Positions 38,245-50,837 are shown, numbered from the stretch's first letter. The stretch: 64,000 bases of DNA from Liolophura sinensis (GCF_032854445.1 NC_088300.1:77865966-77929965), one strand, 5' to 3'. The notes: a model not told the origin generated them from the sequence alone. Numbers and translations are program-made.

Positions 38245-38560
38245 CATTGTTTATTTAACTGTTGTTTAATGCCATACTCAATAATTTTTCACCTCTACGA
38301 TAAAGGGCATTTCTATCGATGAGGGAAACCAAGGCACATGAGGTAAACCATCGGCCTTTAGCAAGATTCTGATAAACTTTTACACTTGTGTGGTACAGAT
38401 ATATGGACGTTTAACTGAGCAAATGGCTACACAATCATCGTTGACGATTTTTGCCACCAATGTCCCATAAACGGAGGTCAGGATGAATCTGCACCTCCTG
38501 TGTCATAGTGACAAAACAGGCACTTTGAACTGCTGAACCACAACCTGCACGCAGTTTGAT
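38245..38560 (-). mobile_element. SINE-like element, diverged relative of family A
   Basis: The left end has gtttatttaactgttgttta then atgccatactcaataatttt, the same layout as the tail and distal body of family A. It continues with gagggaaaccaaggcacatg, which parallels the cgggggaaaccc block. The right end has gaactgctgaaccacaacc, which could be a decayed tRNA-like head on the minus strand. Similarity is low, so family membership is tentative. Confidence 0.5.
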
Positions 38561-38989
38561 TCTGAAGCCGTAACTTACTTGGATTTTGAAGTCTTATACT
38601 TATGGAGCAGTGCAGTTTCATCCACATGGCATAAATCATGAGACGTCAGAATCAATGTGTTCCTCCAACCTTATCCCTACTGCTAGATAGCTGTTAGCCA
38701 AGGATCTCGGCTGTGATTATTTGACATGGGATTAGGAGTAGATTACAGTCAAGGAGTCTTCCAGGTTGAAATAGTGGTATTTAAGAACAGCTTAGCGCAG
38801 AGAAACAAAATTCAGTGTAAAAATGAACCATGACATGGATTAACCGAGCAAAATTCCAATAAATTATGTTCACCAAGACATTCTGTTCCTCTGCCAATTT
38901 TGTCTATTCTGTAGCCTTCATGATCAGTAAATCCAACATAATTCACAGTTGTGACTAATTCACAGTTGTGACATGCGCTAATAAATCGT

Positions 38990-40600
38990 GATCTAATAAA
39001 TCGACTTATGCTTCCCCGCGCGTGCATGGTTGACCTTTTACGACGTCACTATGTTTTGATCAGCTGGCTGTCAGTTTTGACAGACAGAGGGCCAAGAGGC
39101 TGCAGAGACACGAATTTGAAACTGACTAAAGGCTATGAAGCAGAATGACGGAACCCACAGTTTGTGCCCACTGTCAAGTTTGCAGTGAAAAAGGGGAGGT
39201 ATCTTTAGACCGTTCCATTCAATTTCACGGAAAGGTCAACCTCTGTTGTGGACACGCGCCTTGCTGACCCAGATTTTGATAACATGAGAACACGTCACGA
39301 CCTGCTAAATATGAGCCTATTTTCCACTTCGGCTAAGATTTACAGGAGAATGGTGATGTAAAGGCAAATAGCGATTGTGGCAAAACGTGCATAAATATTT
39401 CAACTATCAGAATTGCCATGCTTTATGTGTACTCAGGACGAATCTAATGCACATGCATCAAAATTGCATGGGAGGTAGTTCTTTGAAGCGTTATTACCGA
39501 ATCGGTTCCACATAACTCTCGGGCTGAGGGTGGCCAGCAAACCCTGCGTAACGGTATATATAAGCCACCCTTAGACCAAGGTCTTGGGCTAGATAGCTGT
39601 CATATATACTGGTATGAAATGAAATATTCCTGAGAAGTGTGTTAATTAAACCTCACATAAATAAATAAACAAACAAGTATAACAACAACTGTACCCTGAT
39701 CAAATCTCATTGTAGCTTATTATGACACCTGAGGTGTTTGTGTAAGTGGCTAACGATTATTAATATTATGATATCGAGATTATTCAGTGGCTGACACAAT
39801 GGTCTGATGTTGACAAAGATGAAAGGATTTACGAGTCACTTCGTTCTCTATTATTTCTAACCTTTCGACAGTCTCTATCTATTAGTGATCAAAGGCTTGC
39901 GCCAACAAACTGACACACTCTTGGGATGTGATGCACGCGAGCGCGCGGATGAAAACGTCACATCAAACAACCTATGCCTGGTGACCTCAAATGTCAGTAA
40001 GCGAATAACCAAGCCGGCATGTAGGCCTACATGTAGTCAGTACCCCCAGCACGACGAGAGTCGGGGCTCATGTAACGTCAAAATTACGATTTGACAGCTC
40101 TTGTTATTGGTTATGGGCAGTCTATTTGGCAAGGGAGAAAACACAGTAAGCCCTGAGTTACATCTCACCTCACACGAGTCACTGCCTTGGTCAGATCAGC
40201 TCCAAATTCTCAGCGGGATCAGGCGATCACCTGTTCAACATAGGCGGCCATATGCGCAAGCAGAAATTGCCATCTCGTCCTCCGATTGGGTCATTTAGTG
40301 CAAATTCTCACCGCGTCAAATAGTCACGTTTTCATTCACTAAAATCTTCCTTATAATTACAGATAAATTTTATGAATAAATCAAGTCTTTTGTGACTCCC
40401 GAAGACCACAGATAACAACGATACATTTTTATGAGCGTAAATTAAATGAAAGGCGCTAAAAAATTGTCTGCGCAACCGATTGGTCGGTTAAGTAGGTCAA
40501 GGTGCGTGTGCCACGTGCTCTCAATGATTGTAAACAAAACATTACAACGTTTGAACGCAGCTCAAAAACTGAGTTCTCGATAAAAGAGCTTTAGATGTAT
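38990..40600. other. CpG-rich segment, possible promoter or 5' gene region
   Basis: CpG dinucleotides are visibly denser here than to the left (for example ccccgcgcgtgcatgg, cgacgtcact, gatgcacgcgagcgcgcgga and ggcgatcacc). Palindromic ACGTCA-type motifs occur more than once. A small Cys/His-rich open frame lies at 39145-39267. No TATA box or transcription start can be fixed by eye. In a sparsely methylated invertebrate genome raised CpG can also mark unmethylated intergenic DNA. Confidence 0.35.
39145..39267 (+). CDS. Possible small Cys/His-rich ORF or first exon, unrecognised
   Basis: ATG at 39145 and TGA at 39265-39267 give 40 residues beginning MTEPTVCAHCQVCSEKGEV. Cysteines and histidine are spaced C-x2-C-x2-C near the start, with a CCGHAPC end, which looks like a metal-binding layout. 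An AG|GTATCT donor-like site follows the codon for residue 18, so the start could instead be a short first exon. It sits in the CpG-rich segment. No family is recognised and length alone gives no support, so this is a weak candidate. Confidence 0.15.
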   Translation: MTEPTVCAHCQVCSEKGEVSLDRSIQFHGKVNLCCGHAPC

Positions 40601-40737
40601 ATAATAAAAACACAATAACGAATTTACTTCGTGTTTTTTTCCGACATGAAACTGACTGCCGTTGTACTAGTGAAATATTCACGACACAGACACTCACTCT
40701 GTGTCTTTAATCAGCGACTTACTTTCTGATCTGACTT

Positions 40738-41008
40738 GGCCTCGGTGGCCTCGGTGTTTAGCGTGCCAGGGCGGCGCAATGGCCCAGGAGCCTTTCACCA
40801 ATGTGGTCGTTGTGAGTTCAAATCCATCTCATACTGGCTTCCCCTATGGCCTTACGTGGGAAGATCTGCAGCAACATGCGGATAGTGGTGGGTTTTCCCA
40901 GGGCTCTGCACGGTCTCCTCTCGCCACAATGCTGACCGCCATCGTATAAGTGAAATATTCTTGAGTACGGCCTAGAGTACCAGTCAAAGAAATAAAATAA
41001 ATAAATAC
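40738..41008 (+). mobile_element. SINE family A, near full length
   Basis: Begins ggcctcggtggcctcggtgt, a tRNA-like head with an A-box-like tggcctcggtg. The B-box-like gagttcaaatcc lies at 40812-40823. The body (gtgggttttcccagggctct, gaatgctgaccgccatc type) and tail (cttgagtacggcctagagta, then aaataaataaata) follow. No convincing target duplication was found. Confidence 0.85.
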
Positions 41009-41009
41009 A

Positions 41010-41498
41010 ACATTGACACGTCATCGTGTTATACACGTAAAGAGCAATATGACATATCCGTTATGATAAAATAACTCTATGGAAAACATAAATCCAAATT
41101 CACAAATGAGTTCAGATTTTTTTTTATACTTGACGTTCAGTTTCACATGGAGCCTAGACCAATCCCTGAATATATGGTGAAAATAAATGGGCTGGAGCTA
41201 GAACCTGTTTTAACACATGTTCAAAATATGTGACCCATGCACGTGAGACTGAGCCTAAATTGTGTTTTAACGATGGGGTGTAGATTTATACTCATAGTCC
41301 TGGTATACTTGTGCAGTTAAAATGCGTAGCTGAACCAGCAAGCATGTATATTGACCTACTATATTTAGGAATACCAGAATGGCTCTGTAACATTGCCGTT
41401 TAAATTTTATTAAAACCTGATATTTTTGAGTAAATTGGAAAATCTGAAATGCTATATGTTTCCATCTACAAAATTTGACATTTAAAATGTCTTCAAAT
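41010..41498. other. Non-coding stretch, no gene seen
   Basis: AT-rich, no exon-like segment. The minus-strand frame 41267-41524 has no recognisable domain. Confidence 0.4.
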
Positions 41499-41499
41499 C

Positions 41500-41745
41500 G
41501 ATGATTAACACTTATTAAAACCATGAAGCGTTCTCACGAACTTTCTACATATTATTAAAGTCGATACTTAACACTTATTAAAACCATGACGCGTTCTCAC
41601 GAACATTCTACATATTATTAAAGTCGATGCTTAACACTTATTAAAACCATGACGCGTTCTCACGAACATTCTACATATTATTAAAGTCGATGCTTAACAC
41701 TTATTAAAACCATGACGCGTTCTCACGAACTTTCTACATATTATC
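41500..41745. repeat. 63-bp tandem repeat, 4 copies
   Basis: The unit acacttattaaaaccatgac plus gcgttctcacgaacattcta and catattattaaagtcgatgctta repeats every 63 bp. Copies are nearly identical; the first has gaagcg in place of gacgcg, and the outer copies have actttct in place of cattct. Confidence 0.95.
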
Positions 41746-41889
41746 ATCTACATAAATCGTTGACTGCACTTTGATAATGTGCGATATTTTCAACTCTTGT
41801 ATTGTTTTACAGTTGTGACAGTTGTGGGTGTTCTGTGCAAGACTTTGAAATTGTGGTCACGCAGTGTTTAAATTGTAAAGGACTTTCAC

Positions 41890-42446
41890 TTTAAAGGTTG
41901 GAAAAATGATATAAAGTTCAGATGAAAGAGTGCGAAAAGTTATCCCTGAATGTGCATGGTCTTCAATATTTTCTCCGGAGAAGGAGAAAAAGACACTTGA
42001 ATATACTTTTTGTATGGTGGGTATTTGGGACCATCTTTTGGTATTTATAGTCTTGAGAGAATATAACACAGGTTTAATAAATATTTTTGCACTAGAATTT
42101 GTTCTTTTCAGCTAACAAATGTATTAAACCTCAATTTGGATCATATTTATATTTTTAATATGCTCATAAATATTATCATAATTTAGGTTTATGTTTCCAT
42201 ATAAACAACAAATTTACATTCAAATAAATTTATTAGAAAAGCACCACATCCTTATTTAGAACATTGCTATGCTACAACGATAAATACCAAAAGTTGGTTC
42301 CAAAATACCCACCATACAAAAATTTCAAATACCCTTTTCTCTTGGAAAAAAAAATCCAGAAAAATATTAAAGATCATATTTGCAATCAGTTTTGACGCTC
42401 TTTAATCTGATTTTGATATCATTTTTATGTTTTCTTCTCCTTTAAG
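41890..42446. mobile_element. MITE family M1, copy 2
   Basis: Begins tttaaaggttggaaaaatga and ends tatgttttcttctcctttaa. TTAA occurs at 41891-41894 and 42442-42445. The central block, with ttaataaatatttttgcact and agaatttgttcttttcagct, is nearly the same as in the copy at 5106-5680. Both copies have the same orientation. The left terminus is more eroded than in copy 1. Confidence 0.8.
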
Positions 42447-42449
42447 ACT

Positions 42450-43312
42450 CTACTTGGTTTCACAAAATCTCCCTCCAACAACAAAAAGGCAAATATTCAC
42501 AAACAAGTGCATAGGAGGGGATAAGCAAAGCTGATATATAAGGCAGGAATAATCCTACAAATCGATTAGGGGAAAATGTTATTAGTGTTTTCCAGTTTTG
42601 TACTTTCCGACGTGGATTACTGTATACAAAACTCGCTAGCTGGAAGTGTCTTATCATTGGCTCTAGGTTTCTGCAATTAAAATTATATATCAGTGAAGTT
42701 GATTTTAAGGTGTAGCCTTAACTTATAAATGTTATGAATATGAATAAAGTTATCGCATTCGTCATCCAAGTTTTCCTATTATAATTAATACACATTTAAC
42801 CTTTAAAGCCACCTGAAGACAATGGAAAGAGATGTCACTGAGTGCCTGCGCCACATATATTGTTACCGTTTGAAGCAGGAATTAACTATATAGCTGGCTA
42901 AATGTATGTTCCCAGATAATGTCTATAACTAATTCATTCATTTAAAATATATGAAAAATTTGGTCTGATGCCTAAATTGTTCTATTCCACATGATGGGGC
43001 CTAGATGTTCATTAACTAAGGCTCAACCCGGGCATTTCAAACGAAAGCATTTGGTATGTATAGCCGTTTGATAAACTCTACAGTGATAATGTCAGTCCTA
43101 TCATATATGTATTCCACACTGATGAGCGTAAAATTATATAATTATTTTGGAGTTACAACATTACTTATGAAAGCGATCGACTGCTTACATACATCAGTGA
43201 TGGATAGCCTTGCTATTTTTTCTGATACATATTTTACCCATAAACTTGACTTAAACTTTACTAATGTAGCCGTTCTCTTATTTATGAACTTGTGTTTTAT
43301 TGGCGTATAGTA
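42450..43312. other. Non-coding stretch, no gene seen
   Basis: No repeat or coding segment recognised. The plus-strand frame at 43056-43310 is hydrophobic but has no identifiable family. Confidence 0.4.
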
Positions 43313-43313
43313 A

Positions 43314-43495
43314 ACCGCAGTAATACGTGGGAACGTCTGCTAGCAACCTACGGATGGTCGTGGGTTTCCCCCGGGTTCTGCACGGTTTCCTCCCACCGTA
43401 ATGCTGGCCATTGCCGAATAAGTGAAATATTCTTAAGTGCGGCGTAAAACACCAATCAAATAAATAAAGAAATAAATAGACCGCAGTAACACGTG
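43314..43495 (+). mobile_element. SINE family A, 5'-truncated insertion with 16-bp target duplication
   Basis: The element proper is 43330-43479: it starts inside the body (ggaacgtctgctagcaacct) and ends in cttaagtgcggcgtaaaaca, ccaatcaaataaataaag and an A-rich tail. It is flanked by accgcagtaatacgtg (43314-43329) and accgcagtaacacgtg (43480-43495), a 16-bp direct repeat with one mismatch. Truncation of the head plus a target duplication is the mark of LINE-driven target-primed reverse transcription. Confidence 0.9.
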
Positions 43496-43667
43496 TAGCA
43501 TACCACTAACTGCATGTGACTATATGCACAACAGGGAAGCAATTGCTGTTCTTGACATTTCCCTCTTAAACAGTCGGTGCAATATATGTAACTAAATCCA
43601 CATCATTTAGTGCTATACATTCCTGGATGCAAGGTTTTCACCGGTATAATATGTGTGAGCATTCGCC

Positions 43668-44998
43668 AACTATCACGCTGTGGTCACTGCTCTTGTTTTA
43701 CTCTCTGTGCTGTACTCTATCACGTGGTCATTGCTCTTGATTTATTCTCGGTACTGTACTCTATCACGCTGTGGTCATTGCTCTTGTTTACTCTTTGTGC
43801 TGTACTCTATCACGCTGTGGTTATTGCTATTGTTTTAATCTGTGTGCTGTACTTTATCGGGCTGTGGTCATTGGTCTTGTTTTACTCTCTGTGCTGTACT
43901 CTATCACGCTGTGGTCATTGCTCTTGTTTTACTCTCTGTGCTGTACTTCATCACGCTGTGGTCACTGCTCTTGTTTTACTCTCTGTGCTGTACTCTATCA
44001 CGCTGTGGTCACTGCTCTTGTTTTGCTCTCTGTGCTGTACTCTATCACGCTGTGGTCACTGCTCTTGTTTTACTCTCTGTGCTGTACTCTATCACGCTGT
44101 GGTCATTGCTCTTGTTTTACTCTCTGTGCTGTACTCTGTCACGTGGTCATTGCTCTTGTTTTGCTCTGTGTGCTGTACTCTGTCACGCTGTGGTCACTAC
44201 TCTTGTTTTACTCTCTGTGCTGTACTCTATCACGTTGTGGTTACTTCTCTTGTTTTACTCTCTGTGCTGTACTCTGTCACGCTGTGGTCATTGCTCTTGT
44301 TTTACTCTCTGTGCTGTACTTCATCACGCTGTGGTCACTGCTCTTGTTTTACTCTCTGTGCTGTACTCTATCACGCTGTGGTCACTGCTCTTGTTTTGCT
44401 CTCTGTGCTGTACTCTATCACGCTGTGGTCACTGCTCTTGTTTTACTCTCTGTGCTGTACTCTATCACGCTGTGGTCATTGCTCTTGTTTTACTCTCTGT
44501 GCTGTACTCTGTCACGTGGTCATTGCTCTTGTTTTGCTCTGTGTGCTGTACTCTGTCACGCTGTGGTCACTACTCTTGTTTTACTCTCTTTGCTGTACTC
44601 TATCACGTTGTGGTTACTTCTCTTGTTTTACTCTCTGTGCTGTACTCTATCACGCTGTGGTCATTGCTCTTGTTTTATTCTCGGTGCTGTGTTCTATCAC
44701 GCTGTGGTCACTGGTCTTGTTTTACTCTCTGTGCTGTACTCTACTCTCTGTGCTGTACTCTATCACACTGTGGTCATTGGTCTTGTTTTACTCTCTGTGC
44801 TGTACTCTATCACGCTGTGGTCATTGGTCTTGTTTTACTCTCTGTGCTGTACTCTATCACGCTGTGGTCACTGCTCTTGTTTTACTCTCTGTGCTGTACT
44901 CTATTACGTTGTGGTCACTTCTCTTGTTTTACTCTCTGTGCTGTACTCTATCACGCTGTGGTCATTGCTCTTGTTTTACTCTCGGTGCTGTAGTCTTT
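43668..44998. repeat. 47-bp minisatellite, about 28 copies, with a 373-bp higher-order duplication
   Basis: The unit gctgtactctatcacgctgt plus ggtcactgctcttgttttac and tctctgt repeats every 47 bp. As 47 is not divisible by 3, the frame rotates with each unit and three long plus-strand open frames (up to 498 codons) arise, all with the same hydrophobic SLLLFYSLCCTL-type repeat. A block of eight units (with one unit 3 bp short at cacgtggtc) recurs with a 373-bp shift, as shown by the rare cttcatcacgc variant at 43947 and 44320. These frames are not a membrane protein gene. Confidence 0.93.
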
Positions 44999-44999
44999 T

Positions 45000-45470
45000 A
45001 TATTTTGAAATTAGTAGAATCGGAAAAAGCAACACAATCAAAAGCAGTGCTTACCTTTCCCTTAGGGTTTCTGACAGAAAGACGGACTTCTAGAAATGGT
45101 TCATGAATGACAGTCGTTGGACAAATGTCAGGCTCCAGCCGAAAAATGATTCAGAAATGGATTCGTGCCTGTGGCCGCGCCAAGTTACAGGCAGACATTT
45201 GACAACTGTGTAGAATCGCTTAGAATTTGTTGGAGCGGAATTCACATCCGGATTATCGGCAAAATGCTTAATCGATATGGATGTCTAAGTGTACGTATAA
45301 TTTCAAGAGGTTTGAATGAGTTCAGTTGATGTCAGGTGTATAAAAGTCATTCTTTAGAAATAAGATTAATTAATAGGAGTCTTTACTTATCCAACTTTAC
45401 TTATCCCCCATTGGTGGGGGAACCCGGAGAGCTTTCAATGCACCATCATTCTTCACCTTGTAGGAACATG
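45000..45470. other. Non-coding stretch, no gene seen
   Basis: No repeat or coding segment recognised. Confidence 0.4.
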
Positions 45471-45646
45471 GGGGCGATTCCACAAAGCCACTTCTGACTT
45501 AAGTCAAAATTTTAAATGCAGCCTTGAAGCTTATTTATCGCCTGTAGAAATTAAAATTTTGTGTGTCTAAATTTCAACTTCCAGTTACAAATACTGAGGT
45601 TTTAAGTTTTTGCCTACGTCACAAACGGCTTTGCGGAATCCATCCC
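45471..45646. mobile_element. Short MITE with imperfect terminal inverted repeats
   Basis: The left end reads gcgattccacaaagccactt and then ctgacttaagtcaaaatttt. The reverse complement of the right end reads atggattccgcaaagccgtt and then gtgacgtaggcaaaaactt. The arms match over about 40 bp with several mismatches. The 176-bp element has no coding capacity. Its target duplication could not be fixed. Confidence 0.65.
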
Positions 45647-45649
45647 TGA

Positions 45650-48200
45650 CAAGCTTCCCAGCTCCAACCGAACTATACATAAAAAGAGTCTGCGACCCCA
45701 CTCGGTAGGGGCTGATCGACCGCGTTATGCATACGAGGCCAACGCTTTAAATCCCAGAGTCAGTCAGGGTCCATTATACGAAGAGTTCAGAACGTTTTCA
45801 TCAGCTCATGAATATTTTTCTGTTTGAAAATGCTCCGATTGCTCCTGCAGATCACAACATATAAGTTAGAAATAAAACAGGGTGGCCAAAAACGGTCACT
45901 GGTTACTTGGGAACCACCTTTATTCTGTAAATGAAACTCGGGAATGTTTCCAATTCGCGACCAAGAGCTTCTAACTCATTGAATGTATAACTCGTTCCTT
46001 AACTCATTATATAATTCGTCCAACAAAGGTTAAGATATCATTGGTAAAAATTGAAAGAAACTCCAAAACAGAATGTGGGTGAATAAAATAGTTTTTAACA
46101 ATAAAATAATTTTATTTATTATTTTAGGGAAATAATAAAATCAGAAACCTGCACAAATGTGTTTGTAAGATTGTCCTATATTGTTAAAAAAGCTGGTTAG
46201 AAACATGTCCACACTATAGAAAATCAGGCTGAGGTTATGCCGCATATGCTATTCTACTGGTACAACCAAAAACCTTTGCATCTGAGAGAAATACATTCCA
46301 TACAGGGCTCAGTGTTAAGGTTGTGTGCAAGCTCACGTGACAAGGATGCTCTTCGTCCTTCAGTAACAAAACAGAGAGATGCCTGGTCACCAGGCCGCAC
46401 TAACAATTACGCAAGTATCGAAGAATTTCAATAAATAAGCCCCATCTGCCAACTGCTTAGTGTACCATGGACTTATGCACCCTCACCAAATTGAATATCA
46501 AAATTGAATATATCACCCATGCTGATGGGCTTCTTGATTCCTGACTCGAAGTATCGAACGATACAGTGGATGTCATTCATCGGAGTTGCATGCTAAATTA
46601 GTCTATATATACTATATACGACAAACTGTTCAGTGGGAATTACCATATAAGGAAATCCACCTTGCTTTATGATTAACGACTTAATGCAGGTCAGTGAAAA
46701 TGTTTAAGGCTCATATTTCTTCACTACCGAGAAAACCTAGTAGGATCACTACTCCTACTCATGGAGTTTCACTGCATATATATCGTTAGCAAAACCTTTC
46801 TACTGCTGGAAAACTATTGTACAACATATATAAGACAGAAATTCTTATTTCTTCAGTCTATATACATATGTCTTTATGTATATTCACGCATGATCGCGCA
46901 GAGATGGTGAATGGTTGCGTGATGGACAACCTTGTCATTGACTTGTTATAATTGAACTGTGTTGGTGGTCGTCAGTATAAATGTCCCTCATGTCCAACAA
47001 CATGCTATGTGACAATTAACGACTACACAGGCAGCACATTTTCTACGCACATCCTTTCCCATATATCTTATCGTTATGTGGCTAATAATACTGACGGTAT
47101 GCTCATGTCTATATCTATACACCTCTCACTAATCGATATATACATTATATTCATGGAATGGGAGTGTAGATAGAATCAAATGAGTTACATAATGTTTCCC
47201 TTTACTTATCACGGTGGTCGGTTAACCGTGGTGCCAGAGGCGTGTGAATTGCTACTGTTTCGCAATTTGCATGGACATTTGGAATAAAAAAACCTGACTG
47301 AGGTCAGTTGGCAAGAGGCTGTATTTTACCTATTATATACGTGTGGCCATATACCAACCATTACACTGTCGTCGCTGATCTGGTCTTATTCTCTGTGATG
47401 TAACTCTTTTATATTTGATTGATTCTCTGATTATGTGATTGACCTAAGGAGAGCATGAAATCGGCCAGAACGAACAATGTAAACCACACCTTTTCCTCAA
47501 GTATACTTAACAAATGTTCGGACTAGCCATGTTTGTAGTCGCGCCTTCACTCCTTAGAAGTGAACCGGTTTCCTTGCTGATCTGGGTATACGTTCATTGA
47601 TCTCGCAGACAAGAAAACCATTTAACTTTTAAAATTTTAACTTAACTTAAATTTTACAGCAACTTAGTAATCCATCCGTTAGTTTCTTTGCAATCACAGA
47701 AGACCCAACCCCGAAGCAATATAAACGCTTTGTCATTTCCAATGTTTTTATATCCAACATGTTTATCTGGGTGCCCCGGTAATGTTGATCGATGCCTTAT
47801 CGCGAGAATAGAATAACGCGTTAGTGGTTCTTTTTGCTTTAGGTTTACCGTTTACCAAGTTAGTGTAATTGCTATGATTTGGTTAGGTACCGTCACCATT
47901 TTTGTTGCCCATTTTCATGTTATTCTTGATGAGCGCAAAAATATATGTTGAAAAACTGAGCCAAAATGAAGTTTTAGCCTTGGGGAATTACACTACCCGT
48001 GTATGTACACTGCAATGCCCCACAAAGATTTAACTGGCAGAATTTCGCCAGCAATTGTCGCGATGTTCACTAAAACAGGTCACTGATACACCAACGCCAA
48101 CAGCAACAAAGCCTTAAATTAGTTGTACCATTTATTAAGATTACTGTCGCATATATAGGTGGAAGGTGCGGATTCTGCCAGGTTTCACCCCACCACGTAA
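45650..48200. other. Non-coding stretch, no gene seen
   Basis: AT-rich with an A/T palindromic patch near 46100-46140. Open frames at 46237-46434 and 46952-47173 have no recognisable product. Confidence 0.4.
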
Positions 48201-48204
48201 ACTC

Positions 48205-48488
48205 GTCGTACTTGACAATTTTTCAGTCATATGACGACGGAGAGTCATTAAGTGTATGTATATATACTGTGTCTCCTTGTGACAGAGCGGGTCCATGCCG
48301 CCAAACTGCTTCCATCACTGAAGTAACATGCCAAAGACACCAGACATGAAACCTCACCAGTCATGCACATTATACTGACACAGGACCAATCAGTCTTGTC
48401 GCCTTACTCTAACATCTGAGTGCTAAGGGGAGGCTGCAACAAATGCCATTTTTAAAGTCTGGTATGACAAGACCCGGGTTTGATCATA
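48205..48488 (-). mobile_element. SINE family B, head truncated
   Basis: Shows tacttgacaatttttcagtc, atactgtgtctccttgtgac, gggtccatgccgcc and acaggaccaatcagtc, which match the copy at 14478-14815 block by block. The tRNA-like head breaks off after gacccgggtttgatca, next to a family A fragment. Confidence 0.75.
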
Positions 48489-48499
48489 GCCTATAATCT

Positions 48500-48595
48500 A
48501 TAATGATCATAGGCGATTTGTCGTATAAGTAAACTATTCTAGAGTGTAGCTGAGTGTAGCTGTGCAAAACTTCAATCAAATAAATAAATAAATAG
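48500..48595 (+). mobile_element. SINE family A, 3' fragment
   Basis: Shows gtcgtataagtaaactattc then tagagtgtagctg and aatcaaataaataaataaat, the tail of family A in decayed form. It directly follows the family B copy, so the two form a composite. Confidence 0.7.
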
Positions 48596-48599
48596 CTTT

Positions 48600-50688
48600 C
48601 CATTCATGGGATGTTACATAGTTCATTGTATTACTTGAATTTTTAGTAAATGATAACAATACTTGAAATTCGGTGCCCCGAATAAGAATTCCTACTGGTG
48701 CGAATTGCGCACCTCTTTTGATAGCCTGATACATAGTTTCACATAAATAGAACTATAAACACAAATTACTAAAAAGCAATCTTTTAAGACTCAATCCGTA
48801 ATTAATTTGCCACCCAGGTGATATATTGAGGATTTATTGGTGTTAACAATGCTGAAGTGGTGAGCAGAATCTATCCACCCTCGCCGGATTTAAAAGACAA
48901 TAGACAGTTCTAATGGTGCATCTTATTTGAACCTATCTGTACATGGATTAGAAAGGCCTCCTCTTACGACGCCCTCATGTGAAAGATTAAAGGGATTATT
49001 TCAATACTGAAACCATAAATGATCCTTATTTAGACAGCACAATGCCAAACTGTTCAGTGTACAACATATCTGGCCCTTGTAGCGTTTATTAGATCCTTTG
49101 ACAAATATGAGGATTTCCTACTGGTTATTGAGTAGAGCAATCTAGTGTTAAGGATACTCGTTTGCACGTCTTCACTCCCAATTTCTTATATTCTACAGTA
49201 AATATAACAATTGGTAAATGTGGAAAGAGTGTCACAACTGTATCTAAATCCTCTTAAGCTGGGACTTTGAGCTTTATAAGCTTTATAAACTTGTGTATTT
49301 TGAAAGAAGTATCGTGTATAACATCCAACACATCCTGTATTCAATTCTTTCAGCAGAAGACTTTGTGTTAATTCAACACAAGACCCAGTTGTTCAAGTAT
49401 GACACAAGACTTCTGGTGAAAAAAACGCGCACAACTCTAGTGTTTTATTGTGTGTAGTGGAGTTTTCATTTCATTTGAATTCTTGGTATGTTTTTTATAC
49501 TGTCCCCCAAAAGAAGCGCATATATAGGTATACATGTCATATGTTGGTGACACCAGATGCTGAGACTAACGTCCACTTGTGACTAGTGTCAGCGCTGAAT
49601 GAGCATTTAGTACTTATTTCATGTTTCTTTTATGGCACCCTATACATATACTTAGTGATCTGATTGTACGACATGCCAATAAATCAAACATTTTATCAGG
49701 AATGCAAGTACAGTAAGTCATTTTGTATATATATATATTTTTTTCACAAAGTAATGCACATTTTTACAAAGCAATCTATTTTCCACTGAGAAATATTGTT
49801 ACATCATTTTTTTTAAAACAGTTGCACTGAAAATTTTTCAACCGCGGTGGATGTTATTTAACTGCGATAGATATTATTAGTTCAGCCAAGTATGTCAATC
49901 TATTAAATAAAATTTAACACTTATACTCATTTTAGTATACCTATGAGCAAGCTGAAGGTGCCTATTTACATCGTTGTTTCATCAGTACACGTTCATGGAT
50001 TATCATACTTATGTGGTTAGGATTGGTTCTCCTATTTAGCCACATCAGAGAATGTTGGTTCCTATCATGTGTTATAGATATAGATGATGAGTTGTAATGG
50101 GTGCAGGGCATTCCGTGATTGGGAGAAATGGCCCTAGAGGGGATATAGATTGGTATAGCTTATTACCCTGTCTGCCTCAACTATTATAGGTAGATAGAGC
50201 CATTGATGCATTTTTTGTGGGACATGCAAATAACCATGAGTCCCGCGTCCTTCTCATCCCCAAGGTACCGCCATGGTACACAGACTTTAGTAAGTCCACA
50301 TCTGCACGAACAGAGTATAAGACAAAACATCGCAGAAATCCTCATTTAGCCGGTAACATATACAGAGGATGGTGCATATAAGCTTACTGCCTGTATATGT
50401 ACCCTACATAGGGGGAATTGCTCCAAATCGTTGTTCGCGCGGGGAATTGTGGGTTCAATTCCGGCCTTGAACAAGGGGTTTGCTGATTGCCTCGTTCTGG
50501 TTGGTCGTGTGGAGCTTGTTGGGCTGTTCGTACTGTCTAACTTTTGTTTAAGACCAATTTTAGCCCGCCAATATCGTGTATACATGTACATCTGTACATA
50601 TCTGTACGTTGCATTTAAATGAATCTTTTTTGCTAGGTTAACCTGTTACGAAATCTAAACCTTTATCTGTAAAATCCAAAATTGTAAG
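48600..50688. other. Non-coding stretch, no gene seen
   Basis: AT-rich, no exon-like segment or repeat unit recognised. Confidence 0.45.
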
Positions 50689-50690
50689 TG

Positions 50691-50837
50691 AAGCCGCGTT
50701 CACATTCAGCGATTTGTCGTATTGACAGACACACAGAATGCGATTAGTAGCATGGAAATAGGAATACTTAAAATTTGTACAAAATCAAACTGACACGTTT
50801 CGTTGGTAGGACAAAGAGCACCGCGAGAACGCGGCTT
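50691..50837. mobile_element. Short MITE with GC-rich terminal inverted repeats
   Basis: The left end reads aagccgcgttcacattcagc then gatttgtcg. The reverse complement of the right end reads aagccgcgttctcgcggtgc then tctttgtcc. The repeats match over about 30 bp with gaps. The motif aagccgcgttc at both termini of a 147-bp non-coding segment fits a MITE. Superfamily undetermined. Confidence 0.6.

Noticed and set aside
43610-45106. Three hydrophobic open frames resembling a multi-pass membrane protein
   Set aside because: A 47-bp tandem unit rotates through all three frames and gives the same peptide repeat in each.
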